From the NCBI GenBank assembly GCA_025936825.1, contig JAICSO010000035.1, positions 1 through 37,592 on the forward strand: 37,592 bases of DNA, in the 5' to 3' direction. Source of the stretch: Terriglobales bacterium (lineage in GTDB: Bacteria > Acidobacteriota > Terriglobia > Terriglobales > Acidobacteriaceae). The position numbers and the translations under genes are program-made. The notes beneath the pieces were generated by a model, which saw only the letters and a list, made by a program, of their open reading frames with translations, did no database searches and was not told the DNA's origin. Positions 17,982 to 26,680 of the stretch are shown in pieces (positions within the stretch are counted from its first letter, which is position 1; every line of letters begins with the position of its first letter).

Positions 17982-18704
17982 TCAAGCCGGTGCAACGCCG
18001 GCTTGCTTCAACACATCAACCGCATAAATCGCGCCTTGCGGCGTTTCCTCATGCTTGAAATATGCGTAAGTATCGCGGCCGTTCGAGAGATGTTCCTGCA
18101 TGCGCCGCAGCATGGCCTGGCGCTCCTCGGGTGTGTATTCGGGTTTGCGATAACGGTAGTAGCAGAAATCAGCGGTGACCACGTCGGGCGTGGTGCGCTC
18201 CTCGGTCTCAGCGACACAGAGCGCGCGGTTGTGTTGCTTCAGGCACGAAAAGATGTCGTCGGCGAACCAGGACTCGTGCCGAAACTCGAACGCAGCTCTC
18301 AGACCCCTGGGAATTGTGGTCAGGAATTCCTGCAGCAGTTTGGGATCCGCCTTCATGTTCGGCGGCAATTGAAAAAGCACGCAGCCGATCTTCCCTGCCT
18401 GCGAAAGCGGCTCGATGGTGCTGACGAAGCGCGTCAGGAATTCCTCCGCGTTCTTCAGGCGTTTGATGTGTGTGATGACCTGGTGCGCCTTGATGGTGAA
18501 GCGGAAGTCCGGCGGGGTCTGCGCGATCCATTTCGCGGCAGTCGTATCTTTCAACAACTGGCGAAAGGTCAAGTTGACCTCCACCGTATTCAGTTGGCTG
18601 GCATAGTAGGTGAGGAATTTCGTTTGCGCAAGCTTTTCAGGATAAAAGGCGGGTTTCCAGCTTGGATAGGCCCATCCGGAAGTGCCGATGAAAAGTTGAG
18701 GCAT
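17982..18704 (-). CDS. DUF72 family protein
   Basis: A 240-residue soluble protein that matches DUF72 throughout: the start FIGTSGWAYPSWKPAFYP, then LNTVEVNLTFRQL, the central FRFTIKAHQVITH and CVLFQLPPN, and DTYAYFKHEE near the end. The fold is a TIM-barrel; the biochemical role is not established. It is on the same strand as xerD and the LigD-like polymerase gene, but the upstream gap holds repeats. Confidence 0.92.
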   Translation of the reverse strand: MPQLFIGTSGWAYPSWKPAFYPEKLAQTKFLTYYASQLNTVEVNLTFRQLLKDTTAAKWIAQTPPDFRFTIKAHQVITHIKRLKNAEEFLTRFVSTIEPLSQAGKIGCVLFQLPPNMKADPKLLQEFLTTIPRGLRAAFEFRHESWFADDIFSCLKQHNRALCVAETEERTTPDVVTADFCYYRYRKPEYTPEERQAMLRRMQEHLSNGRDTYAYFKHEETPQGAIYAVDVLKQAGVAPA

Positions 18705-18715
18705 GTGAAGAAGCG

Positions 18716-18736
18716 GTCAGCACTCAGCATTCAGCA
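18716..18736. repeat. Heptamer array, NTCAGCA x3
   Basis: Units GTCAGCA, CTCAGCA and TTCAGCA follow each other directly upstream of the DUF72 gene. The unit is related to the AGCCATC array at the end of the window (shared TCAGC core). Confidence 0.6.
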
Positions 18737-18834
18737 CCCGGCCAAGTGCGAGAATGGAATTATATCTTTTCGTCACGCTGCAATCATGTGTGTCGTCCCC
18801 GGGGGGACTCGGCTTATATACGAACACTACCCAG

Positions 18835-18880
18835 GGCTAATGCCCCTAGGCTATTTATGTTCCGCTCCTGCAGAGCTGGT
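18835..18880. repeat. Palindromic intergenic element
   Basis: Starts with a GGGCTAATGCCC hairpin and continues with CCTAGGCTA and CTCCTGCAGAGCTGG. From memory this resembles a repeat type found between acidobacterial genes. It lies just downstream of the polymerase-domain gene. Confidence 0.5.
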
Positions 18881-18891
18881 TTTTCGCCCGC

Positions 18892-19959
18892 TCAACCTTT
18901 CCGGGTACGCTTCCGGGTTGACGATGTCCGGATTGTTGTTCCTTTGGACTTTATTGAGGCGGGCTTCGCACGCGCAGCGGCCGGCTTCTCCGCCTGCGCA
19001 GCCATCTCCAACCCGGTCTTAATCGCTTCGGCTTTACCGCCGTCGATGCCTTCGAGTTTCGGCAGTTTTTGCTTCATTGTGAGCACCGGAGCAAACAAGT
19101 CTCCCATCTTTTCCACTCGCTTCAGCACCTGGTCGAACTCGAACACCAGCAGGCTGGCATCCTTTTTCTTCAGCGTACGTTCGACTTCTTCCCATGTAAC
19201 CGGCGTTGAGACCGTGGGACGCTCACGCGCGCGCAGGGAATAGATGCTAACTGTGGTCTTGTGTTCGTCGTTCTGGCTCCAGTCGACAAAGACTTTGTTC
19301 GTGCGGATGGCCTTCTTCATATCAGAGACCACCATGTCGCGATGCTCGTTCTCGAGCAGGCGCGCCATGGCATGGGCGAAGGGCTTGGTCTCGTCGTAAT
19401 GCGTCTTCGTATTTAGTGGGACGTAAATCTGGAGCCCCTTGGAACCGGAAGTCTTGGGGAAGCTTTCGAGTCCGAAGTGCTCAAAGATGGATCGCAGCCA
19501 CCTTGCGACTTGGCAACATTGCACGATGTTGGCGGGCGGCCCGGGATCAAGATCGAACACCAGTTGCCGCGGGCACATAATGTCTTCCGCATAGGAAAGC
19601 GAGGGGTGAAGCTCGATGGATGCGAGATTGGCGATCCAGACTAGCGTCGGCAGATCGTTACAGAGAATGTAGTTCACATTACGCTGGTTTCCATGACTCC
19701 AAATAGGAACGGTTTTCACCCAATCGGGGCGGTGCTTGGTAGCATTCTTCTCGAAGAAAAATTCTTCGTTGACCCCACCGGGGTAGCGCTTCAACGTAAG
19801 CGGGCGATTGGAGAGGTGCGGGACGAGCACGGGCGCAATGCGCGCGTAGTAATCGATGATTTGACCTTTGGTGAAACCGGCAGCAGGGTACAGCACCTTC
19901 TCCAGGTTGGTGAGCTTGAGGGTTCGACCGCCGATCTCGACAATTTGGTCAGATGCCAT
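18892..19959 (-). CDS. Stand-alone LigD-type polymerase (primase-polymerase) domain
   Basis: A 355-residue protein matching the polymerase module of LigD, used in non-homologous end joining. Motifs: RTLKLTNLEKVLYP at the N-terminus, RPLTLKRYPGGVN, the metal-binding DLDPG (in LVFDLDPGPP), TSGSKGLQIYVPLNTK, and a C-terminal SIYSLRARERPTVSTPVTWEEV. A Lys/Arg/Ala-rich tail of about 40 residues follows, which may bind DNA. The His that many LigD polymerases have after KGL is Gln here. There is no ligase or nuclease module and no Ku gene in the window, so its partners must be elsewhere. recN lies upstream on the same strand, separated by a 100-base dyad. Confidence 0.92.
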   Translation of the reverse strand: MASDQIVEIGGRTLKLTNLEKVLYPAAGFTKGQIIDYYARIAPVLVPHLSNRPLTLKRYPGGVNEEFFFEKNATKHRPDWVKTVPIWSHGNQRNVNYILCNDLPTLVWIANLASIELHPSLSYAEDIMCPRQLVFDLDPGPPANIVQCCQVARWLRSIFEHFGLESFPKTSGSKGLQIYVPLNTKTHYDETKPFAHAMARLLENEHRDMVVSDMKKAIRTNKVFVDWSQNDEHKTTVSIYSLRARERPTVSTPVTWEEVERTLKKKDASLLVFEFDQVLKRVEKMGDLFAPVLTMKQKLPKLEGIDGGKAEAIKTGLEMAAQAEKPAAARAKPASIKSKGTTIRTSSTRKRTRKG

Positions 19960-19962
19960 TGG

Positions 19963-20060
19963 AAAATTGCGTAATTGAGCAATCTGGTAATTGACGGCAA
20001 CTCGACTGCCTGAGTTGCTTCAAATCCCCCAATTACCAAACTACAAAATACTCAATTTTT
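19963..20060. repeat. Nested inverted repeat between recN and the polymerase gene
   Basis: Two imperfectly complementary 31-base arms (19963-19993 and 20030-20060, sharing TGGTAATTG/CAATTACCA) enclose a perfect inner hairpin GCAACTC (19997-20003) / GAGTTGC (20012-20018). The element fills nearly the whole gap and could form a cruciform or a transcript hairpin. Confidence 0.65.
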
Positions 20061-21745
20061 TACGCGTTTGCCTTCAGCATCTGCTCGGCATGTTTGAGGG
20101 ACGTTTCAGTCAGCTTGGCGCCGCTGATCATGCGCGCAACCTCTTCGGTGCGCTCAGAGCCGGTAATCTCGCGAACGGTCGTCTTGGTGCGGTCGCCGGA
20201 GCGCTTCTTTTCGATCAGGTAATGATGGTCGGCGAACGTGGCGATCTGCGGAAGATGCGTAACGCAGAGAACTTGGCTGGTCCGCGACAGCGACTTCAGC
20301 TTCTTCCCTACTGCTTCGGCGGCACGTCCGCCAATTCCAGTGTCGATTTCGTCAAAAATGAGCGTGCGCTGCGCCCCCGAAGCTTTCTTGCGGGATCCGG
20401 CCTCGACGGTCGCCTTCAGTGCAAGCATCACCCGCGACATTTCTCCGCCGGATGCAATCTGATCGAGGGGATGCATCGGTTCACCGGGGTTGGTCGAAAT
20501 CATGTATTCAACATGGTCAAAGCCACTCGCGGTCCAGTTTGCCTCGTCATCGGTTCCGCTGATCTCGATGCGGAACTGCGTTTTCATCGAGAGCTCGTTG
20601 ATCTCAGCCTCGACCAGCCTTTCGAGCTTCTTGGCCGCCTCGTAACGCTTTTTCGACACGGTCCTCGCGATCTGTAGGTAAGCCTCTGCCGCCGTAGCGA
20701 GCTGCTTCCGTAGATCCCGAAGGATGTCGTCCTTGTTTTCGATTTCCGACAGCTTCTGCGTAACGTCCGCGCCAAGCTTCATCACCTCTTCGAGCGTCGG
20801 GCCATATTTGCGCTTCAGCCGATCCAAAAGGGCGAGCCGGTCTTCAATCTGGGCTAAGTGCTCGGGTGAGGCCTCGATGCCTCCGGCATAGTCGCGAAGG
20901 CTGGCGCCGACGTCTTCCACGCTGATGCGCGCCGACTCTAGTGATGCCAGAGCCTCATGGAATTTGGGTTCATAGCGGATCAGCTCTTCCAAATGCTTTT
21001 GTGCAGAGCGCAGAGATGCTGAGGTCGAGGCACTGCCCTCGTAGAGCAGGTCGAATGCCTGCATCGCAGAGTTGTAGATTTTTTCGGCGTTGGCGAGCAC
21101 ACGCTTCTCGGTCTCGAGCCGCTCGTCTTCTCCGGGCTGCAGTTTGGCATCGTCAATCTCACGCTTCTGGAAAGTCCAGAGATCGACAAGACGCAAGCGG
21201 TCCTGCTCGCCTGTCTCCAGTTCCTGGATCTTGTCTCGGACCTGCTTCCAGCCGGCGAACGCCTCGACTAAAGGATCAAGATGGGTTCCGGCGTACGAGT
21301 CCAGCAGTGCCAGCCGGACTACACCGTCGAAACTGACCAGCGATTCATTTTGGGCGTGAATGCTGGCGAGATACGGTGCAAGTTGCTTCAGAACCGAGAC
21401 TGTCGCGGGCTGGTTGTTGACGAACACTCTGCCTTTTGCCGCGGAAATCTCGCGGCGCAGAATCAGGTTCTCATCTTCGGAATCAATGCCGTTGCTTTCG
21501 AGGATTCTTGCGACCACCTTTTCCGCGGCGCCATCGACTTCGAAAACGGCAGAGATCACTGCCCGATCGGTTCCAAAACGAATGATGTCCGGGGAGGCCT
21601 TGTCGCCCATCAGCAAAGCCAGCGCGTCGATCAGAATGGACTTCCCCGCCCCGGTCTCGCCCGTGAGCAGGTTCAGCCCGAGCGCGAACTCCACCGCCAG
21701 ATGATCGATGACGGCGTAATTCTCGAGGCGCAGTTCGAGGAGCAT
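20060..21745 (-). CDS. recN: DNA repair protein RecN
   Basis: A 561-residue SMC-like ATPase that helps double-strand-break repair. It starts MLLELRLENYAVIDHLAVEF and has Walker A GETGAGKS (about residues 30-37), a long coiled-coil centre (about 150-370), the signature region ASGGEMSRVMLALK, Walker B LIFDEIDTGIGG, and the D-loop region. Length fits the family (about 550-570). No SOS-type operator is evident upstream. The polymerase-domain gene downstream gives the region a repair theme. Confidence 0.97.
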   Translation of the reverse strand: MLLELRLENYAVIDHLAVEFALGLNLLTGETGAGKSILIDALALLMGDKASPDIIRFGTDRAVISAVFEVDGAAEKVVARILESNGIDSEDENLILRREISAAKGRVFVNNQPATVSVLKQLAPYLASIHAQNESLVSFDGVVRLALLDSYAGTHLDPLVEAFAGWKQVRDKIQELETGEQDRLRLVDLWTFQKREIDDAKLQPGEDERLETEKRVLANAEKIYNSAMQAFDLLYEGSASTSASLRSAQKHLEELIRYEPKFHEALASLESARISVEDVGASLRDYAGGIEASPEHLAQIEDRLALLDRLKRKYGPTLEEVMKLGADVTQKLSEIENKDDILRDLRKQLATAAEAYLQIARTVSKKRYEAAKKLERLVEAEINELSMKTQFRIEISGTDDEANWTASGFDHVEYMISTNPGEPMHPLDQIASGGEMSRVMLALKATVEAGSRKKASGAQRTLIFDEIDTGIGGRAAEAVGKKLKSLSRTSQVLCVTHLPQIATFADHHYLIEKKRSGDRTKTTVREITGSERTEEVARMISGAKLTETSLKHAEQMLKANA

Positions 21746-21788
21746 GTTTGGCCCGTGGGAGTTGAGCGAAGAATAGCTGAAAGGACTG

Positions 21789-21840
21789 GCCAGTGGCTAG
21801 TGATTAGTTGCTAGTAGTGGCTAGTGGGCGGTGGTTAGTG
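21789..21840. repeat. Heptamer array of the CTAGTG family
   Basis: Seven units with one 3-base interruption: GCCAGTG, GCTAGTG, ATTAGTT, GCTAGTA, (GTG), GCTAGTG, GGCGGTG and GTTAGTG. This is the longest CTAGTG-type array here; it lies about 45 bases upstream of recN. Confidence 0.75.
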
Positions 21841-21862
21841 ACCACTCTCGGGAGTTCGCTTT

Positions 21863-21884
21863 GCACGGGCGAGGGCGCCCGTGC
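21863..21884. terminator. Hairpin after the CPBP gene
   Basis: GCACGGGCG and CGCCCGTGC pair perfectly around an AGGG loop, 12 bases after the stop of the CPBP gene (read on the - strand). There is no long T-run, so it may be a weak terminator or a dispersed palindrome. Confidence 0.45.
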
Positions 21885-21896
21885 CTCCAGCCCCGA

Positions 21897-22595
21897 TCAG
21901 TGGAAGCATAGATACCCTATTCCTACCCGCATGTGATGGAGCCAGCGGTCGGGCAGACTGGCAGCGATTGTGAGTCCCAGCGCTCCATGGATGATTCCGA
22001 GCGGATAGAGATTCCTGAAACGCCGGAAGAGTTCGCAGAACAGTATTCCTCCGAGGAGGGAAAGCGCCGTCAGCACGGGGCTGGGAAGGTGCGCGATGGC
22101 GAATAGTCCCGCGGCAGCCAGAACGGCGCGGCGTGATCCGAGCAGGGACTCCAAGCGCACAAAGAAAATGCCTTGCAAGATGAACTCCTGCGCCAGCGCC
22201 CAAACGACGTACTGCCACGACCGGCTTAACGGCAATGAGTTCCCTGCCGCAGCAAACCGAAGCGGGATTCCAATCAGCACGATTGCGCCACACAGGAGCG
22301 CGCCGGCCAGCAATATGTAACCCAATCCGGCCCACCGACGAGTGAGTCCCAGTTCAGGGGCCGACCATCTGCCCGCCATCGCAAAGGCAACGACGCATGC
22401 TGCCGCAGAAATGCTGACGCAAGCATTGAATCGACCCTGCGGCGTCCACACCGTGATCAAAACGAGTGTGAAAACAATTCCGATTTCGACCACGTCGCGG
22501 ATGTGGTGCCACGAGGAGTGCGGCTCAATTCGCCTGCGCTCTGTTCGCAACTTGCTGCAATCACTGGCCGAAAAAACTTCCGACTTCTGGGGCAT
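21897..22595 (-). CDS. CPBP-family intramembrane protein, degenerate active site
   Basis: A 232-residue multi-pass membrane protein with CPBP (Abi/CAAX protease-like) signature regions in order: AQEFILQGIFFVRL, FAIAHLPSP and GIIHGALGL. The two His-bearing motifs are intact, but the first motif, normally EExxxR, reads QEFILQ, so one Glu and the Arg are missing and activity is doubtful. The ATG at 22595 avoids overlap with the divergent NADH dehydrogenase gene, whose start is 61 bases away; the 171 bases further upstream in frame give an unlikely N-terminus. Confidence 0.78.
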   Translation of the reverse strand: MPQKSEVFSASDCSKLRTERRRIEPHSSWHHIRDVVEIGIVFTLVLITVWTPQGRFNACVSISAAACVVAFAMAGRWSAPELGLTRRWAGLGYILLAGALLCGAIVLIGIPLRFAAAGNSLPLSRSWQYVVWALAQEFILQGIFFVRLESLLGSRRAVLAAAGLFAIAHLPSPVLTALSLLGGILFCELFRRFRNLYPLGIIHGALGLTIAASLPDRWLHHMRVGIGYLCFH

Positions 22596-22656
22596 GAGCG
22601 AATCTAACTTATGTTCAGATGCGGGCCGCTCGTGGGCGGCCGGACAGGAGGGAGCC

Positions 22657-23967
22657 GTGAACGCTACGATACCCCGTGTTGTCATTGTCGGAGCAGGTTT
22701 TGGTGGACTCGAAGCCGCTCGCAAGCTGGCCAAGCTTCCCGTCCAGGTCACGGTCATCGACCGCAAGAATCATCATACTTTCCAGCCTTTGCTGTATCAG
22801 GTGGCGACAGCCGGAATCTCGCCCGGCGAAATCGCCGCTCCAATCCGTTGGATTCTGCGCGGGCGCAAGAACGTGGAAGTCCTGTTGGCCGACGTTCAGG
22901 GATTTGATCTCGAGCGCCGCAAGGTTCTCTGCCCTGACCTCGCCATCAGTTATGACTACCTGATCGTTGCCGCGGGTGCGGGCCACTCTTATTTCGGGCA
23001 CGATGAGTGGGAGCCGATGGCGCCGGGCCTCAAGACCATCGAAGATGCTCTGGAAATCCGCCGCCGCGTGCTGCTGGCGTTTGAGCTGGCTGAAAAGGCG
23101 AAGCTGGCCGGAGAACCTGAGCTGCCACTCAATTTCGTGATTGTTGGCGCTGGCCCGACGGGAGTGGAACTTGCGGGGACACTCGCAGAGATTGCGAATA
23201 ACGTTCTGAAGCACGAATTCGCATCGATAGACCCCAGCCGCACCAAGATCATTTTGCTTGAGGGTGGACCGCGAGTATTGCCTGCCTACGCGCCTGATCT
23301 CTCAGAAAGCGCGGTGCGGCAACTTGAGCATTTAGGCGTGGAGGTGCGCACCTCGGCGCTGGTCACGAACATTGAACCGGGAGCTGTCTGGATCGGGAGC
23401 GAACGCATTCCTGCCAGCGTGGTGCTGTGGGCTGCGGGAGTTCAGGCTTCTACTCTCGGCAAGCAGCTTGACGCACCTCTAGACCGCGCGGGACGCGTAA
23501 TGGTGAATCGTGATCTAAGCGTTCCCGGGCATCCAGAAGTTTTTGTAGTAGGGGATTTGGCATCGTTGAAAGATGAACATGGCAACCTGCTGCCGGGGGT
23601 CGCACCCGTCGCCCTGCAGGAGGGTCGCGCGACTGCCGACAACATTAAGCGCGATCTGCAGCAACAGCCGCGTAAGGATTTCCATTATTTCGATAAGGGC
23701 AGCCTGGCAACTATTGGGCGCGCTGCCGCAATCGCACAACGCGGACGCATTCACATCTCCGGTTACTTTGCGTGGTTGGCGTGGCTCTTCGTCCACGTAT
23801 TCTTCCTGATAGGTTTCCGAAACCGTATCATCGTCCTGATCCAGTGGGCCTGGTCGTATCTCACCTACGAGCGTGGGGCGCGGCTCATCACCGGTAAGAC
23901 GGACCTGCCTGGGTGGCAGGGCATAGAAGATGAGTCCGGTGAGCCGGCATTACAAAAGACAAGATAG
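22657..23967 (+). CDS. ndh: Type II NADH dehydrogenase (NDH-2)
   Basis: A 436-residue FAD enzyme that oxidises NADH and reduces quinone at the membrane without pumping protons. The FAD Rossmann motif (VVIVGAGFGGLEAARKL), the run HHTFQPLLYQVATAG, the second GxGxxG (FVIVGAGPTGVELAGTLAE) and VFVVGDLA are all family-typical, and a C-terminal hydrophobic helix (about residues 365-390) may anchor it. The start is the GTG at 22657 with AGGAGG five bases upstream; reading further upstream gives sequence unlike the family. It diverges from the CPBP gene. Confidence 0.95.
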   Translation: MNATIPRVVIVGAGFGGLEAARKLAKLPVQVTVIDRKNHHTFQPLLYQVATAGISPGEIAAPIRWILRGRKNVEVLLADVQGFDLERRKVLCPDLAISYDYLIVAAGAGHSYFGHDEWEPMAPGLKTIEDALEIRRRVLLAFELAEKAKLAGEPELPLNFVIVGAGPTGVELAGTLAEIANNVLKHEFASIDPSRTKIILLEGGPRVLPAYAPDLSESAVRQLEHLGVEVRTSALVTNIEPGAVWIGSERIPASVVLWAAGVQASTLGKQLDAPLDRAGRVMVNRDLSVPGHPEVFVVGDLASLKDEHGNLLPGVAPVALQEGRATADNIKRDLQQQPRKDFHYFDKGSLATIGRAAAIAQRGRIHISGYFAWLAWLFVHVFFLIGFRNRIIVLIQWAWSYLTYERGARLITGKTDLPGWQGIEDESGEPALQKTR

Positions 23968-24093
23968 CACTTGGCAGCGTCTCTCAAGATGCACCAGAGA
24001 TCCCTCGCCCCGTTCGCGAAAACGCGGGACTCGGAATGACGCACTCCAATTTAGAATGACTTCTTAACCCGGCAGTAGATCGACCCAATCGCA

Positions 24094-24122
24094 TTGACGC
24101 AACCTCCTACTACGGATATCCT
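24094..24122 (+). promoter_or_regulatory. Candidate promoter of the iron-transport operon
   Basis: TTGACG (24094-24099) and TATCCT (24117-24122) are spaced 17 bases apart. Transcription would start near 24129, just before the palindrome at 24140-24156. Confidence 0.45.
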
Positions 24123-24139
24123 TAAGAGTAGATTGCTAG

Positions 24140-24156
24140 TTGCAACTCAGTTGCAA
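24140..24156 (+). promoter_or_regulatory. Palindromic operator, TTGCAAC-N3-GTTGCAA
   Basis: A perfect 7-3-7 palindrome (TTGCAAC, TCA, GTTGCAA) lies 22 bases before the first start codon of the iron operon and directly after the predicted promoter, where a bound repressor would block transcription. The shape suits a dimeric metalloregulator. The TGCAA half-site resembles some Fur-family boxes (for example TGCAAATNATTTGCA of alphaproteobacteria) more than the classical DtxR box, but the DtxR domain encoded in this operon is also a candidate. Confidence 0.6.
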
Positions 24157-24177
24157 TAAAAACCAGCTAAGGATACC

Positions 24178-25425
24178 GTGCTTCAAGCCTTTATCATCAC
24201 CCTTCGCGAGGGGGTAGAAGCTGCCCTGATCGTAGGAATCACCCTTGCTTATTTGAACAAGATTCAGCGCACCGACTTGCGAAAGTCGGTGTATGCGGCC
24301 CTCGCGGCTGCGTTCGTCGCTAGCATTGGCGTTGCCATTGCGCTCTCCCGTCTCGACTTGAACGAAGACATCTTCGAAGGCTGGGTCATGCTGGGCGCGG
24401 CCTTTTTCGTGGTCACCATGATCATTTTCATGATGCGGACGGGCCGCAAACTCAAAGGCGAGATCGAAGGTAAGATCGGATCTCTTGCCGGGCGCGGATC
24501 GCAACTGGGCGTGTTTCTCTTCGTCTTCTTAATGGTGCTCCGCGAAGGTGGGGAAACAGTGCTGATCCTCTCGGCGGTCAAGTTGGAGTCGACCGCGCTG
24601 ATGAGTTTCATCGGAACGCTGCTGGGAGTCTTTGCGGCCGTGCTGTTTGGGGTGATGTTTATCAAGGGCAGCGTGCGCATCAATCTGCAAAAATTTTTCC
24701 GCTTTACGACGGTAATTCTGTTTTTTGTCGCGGCGCAGCTTGTGATCTCGGGTCTGCATGAGCTTTCCGAAAATGGGGTGCTTCCCTCCTCCAAGCGTGA
24801 GATGGCGCTGATCGGACCGATCGTCACCAACGAGTGGTTCTTCTTTGTGACGATTGTCGCGCTTGCGGGACTGATGGTCCTGTTCGACGCTCGCCGCCGA
24901 CAGCCTCAAGCGCTCCCCGGTGCTGGCGCAGAACGCCGTAAGGCACTGTGGAGCGCGCGGCGCGAGCGCCTGTGGATGGTGTCGGTCTATGCGACGTCAT
25001 TCCTCTTCATCTTGCTGGTCACTGCGGAGTTCATCTACGCAAAGAGCGTGAACGAGCTCTCGCCTGCGACTCCGGTCAGCTTCAGCAACGGCGCGGTGAG
25101 CATTCCCCTGGCGCAGGTTTCGGATGGAGATTTACACCGCTATGTTGCGCGGGAAAACGGAACTGATGTCCGTTTCCTGCTCTATAAGAAACCGGACGGC
25201 AAGGTTGTAGCGGTGTTCGACTCGTGTCAGATTTGCGGTCCAGTGGGCTTTTTCAAAGGACCGAGCGGGATCGTCTGCAAAAACTGCGCCGCCCCGATCA
25301 ACTCGCAATCCGTGGGCACACCCGGCGGCTGCAATCCGGTACCGCTAAAGTCCGATTCGACCTCTGACGCCATCGTGATCGAGGAAGCCGACCTGCTCTC
25401 TGGCGCGTCGATGTTCCAACACTGA
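24178..25425 (+). CDS. FTR1-type iron permease fused to DUF2318 Cys-rich domain
   Basis: A 415-residue membrane protein. Residues 1-235 form an FTR1/EfeU-like permease with both REGxE iron-binding motifs (REGVE 10-14, REGGE 122-126) in membrane helices. After another helix (about 265-290), residues 295-415 match DUF2318, a domain of iron-transport loci with C350-x2-C353, C367-x2-C370 and the GGCNP motif (C385); it should face the periplasm and may handle a metal or Fe-S site. Start is GTG at 24178 with AAGGA upstream. The next gene starts one base after its stop. The layout resembles the Campylobacter FTR1/P19 iron locus, but no P19 gene is present here. Confidence 0.93.
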   Translation: MLQAFIITLREGVEAALIVGITLAYLNKIQRTDLRKSVYAALAAAFVASIGVAIALSRLDLNEDIFEGWVMLGAAFFVVTMIIFMMRTGRKLKGEIEGKIGSLAGRGSQLGVFLFVFLMVLREGGETVLILSAVKLESTALMSFIGTLLGVFAAVLFGVMFIKGSVRINLQKFFRFTTVILFFVAAQLVISGLHELSENGVLPSSKREMALIGPIVTNEWFFFVTIVALAGLMVLFDARRRQPQALPGAGAERRKALWSARRERLWMVSVYATSFLFILLVTAEFIYAKSVNELSPATPVSFSNGAVSIPLAQVSDGDLHRYVARENGTDVRFLLYKKPDGKVVAVFDSCQICGPVGFFKGPSGIVCKNCAAPINSQSVGTPGGCNPVPLKSDSTSDAIVIEEADLLSGASMFQH

Positions 25426-25426
25426 A

Positions 25427-26680
25427 ATGTTCGTCCGCCTCGTTTACGAATCCTTCCGCCGTCAGACCCGGCGCAAAGCCCTGGTTGCCGTGGCTGTGAC
25501 TTTCGGAGCGGCGGTATCGACGGCCATGATCGGAATTGCCACCGGCATCGGCGACAAGATCACGCATGAGCTGCGGAATTACGGGGCCAACCTCATCGTC
25601 ACGCCGGACTCGGACAGTCTTGATGTCGAGATCGGCAGCGTGAACTTGAAGCCGGCGTCCGGTGGCGCATATCTCGACGAAGGTGCGCTCCCGCAGATCA
25701 GAGGAATTTTCTGGGGCAACAATATTGCTGCCTTAGCGCCTGAGCTGCCGGTAAACGTGGATGCCGGCGGGCGCGAGGTCACGCTTGTCGGCACCTACTT
25801 TTCGAAAACATTGACGCTTGGTAAGGACCAATTCACTACTGGGGCGCCTTCGACTTTTCCCTGGTGGAAGGTGAAGGGTAATTGGCCTAAAGACGACAGC
25901 ACAGATCTTCTCGTGGGTGAGAAGCTGGCCGAGTCCCTCAAGTTTCAGCCGGGATCGGAGATTACTCTCGCCGGAACTCCTCATCGCGTGAGCGGGATTT
26001 TGTCTACAGGTGGCAACGAAGATGGCCAGATCGTCGCGCCGTTGAATGTGGCGCAGACCTTGGCCGGTGTTCCCGGAAAGCTTCGCACGGTTTACGTCAG
26101 CGCCTTACTGAAACCGGAGGACGCGTTCGCGCGCAGAAACCCGGATACCCTGAGTCCTGCCGAGCGCGATCGCTGGTACTGCACTCCATATCCTCAATCG
26201 ATTGCGTTGCAACTGACCGAAGCCATCCCGCACTCTCATGCCGAACAGATACGCCAGGTGGCACAGAACGAGGGTACGATTCTCACACGTATCGAAGGCC
26301 TGATGCTGCTGATCACTCTGGCCGCGCTACTGACCTCAGGCCTTGCAGTGTCGGCCGCAATGGCAACGGCGATGTTTGAGCGTCGAGTGGAAGTCGGACT
26401 GATGAAGGCTCTGGGCGCCGGACACTTTCCGCTCTCCATGATCTTTATCACCGAGTCGGTGCTCATCGCCTGCATCGGCGGGCTGATCGGATTTGCCATC
26501 GGCGCACTGCTCGCAAAGGAGCTGGGGCAAGCAATTTTCGGTTCGCAGATCGCGGTTCAGCCGGTGCTCTTCCCGGTGGTGATTGCGCTGGCAATTGGCG
26601 TGACTTTCGGCGGGAGCGCGGTGGCAATTCGGCGCGCCGTGAAGTACGATCCCGTGCTCGCCTTGCGAGGTGAGGCATGA
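25427..26680 (+). CDS. FtsX/MacB-type ABC permease, iron operon
   Basis: A 417-residue ABC permease of the MacB/FtsX type: one N-terminal membrane helix (about 20-42), a large periplasmic domain (about 45-290, starting HELRNYGANLIVTP), then three C-terminal helices with the coupling motif FERRVEVGLMKALGA and the family ending VKYDPVLALRGEA. This type usually does not import solutes in the classical way but transmits ATPase motion to the periplasm. It begins one base after the FTR1 gene and overlaps the next permease by four bases, so the three are co-translated. It probably pairs with the next gene as a heterodimer. Confidence 0.93.
   Translation: MFVRLVYESFRRQTRRKALVAVAVTFGAAVSTAMIGIATGIGDKITHELRNYGANLIVTPDSDSLDVEIGSVNLKPASGGAYLDEGALPQIRGIFWGNNIAALAPELPVNVDAGGREVTLVGTYFSKTLTLGKDQFTTGAPSTFPWWKVKGNWPKDDSTDLLVGEKLAESLKFQPGSEITLAGTPHRVSGILSTGGNEDGQIVAPLNVAQTLAGVPGKLRTVYVSALLKPEDAFARRNPDTLSPAERDRWYCTPYPQSIALQLTEAIPHSHAEQIRQVAQNEGTILTRIEGLMLLITLAALLTSGLAVSAAMATAMFERRVEVGLMKALGAGHFPLSMIFITESVLIACIGGLIGFAIGALLAKELGQAIFGSQIAVQPVLFPVVIALAIGVTFGGSAVAIRRAVKYDPVLALRGEA

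Noticed and set aside
22342-22656. N-terminal extension of the NADH dehydrogenase by about 105 residues
   Set aside because: It would overlap the CPBP gene and lacks family similarity; the GTG at 22657 has an ideal AGGAGG.
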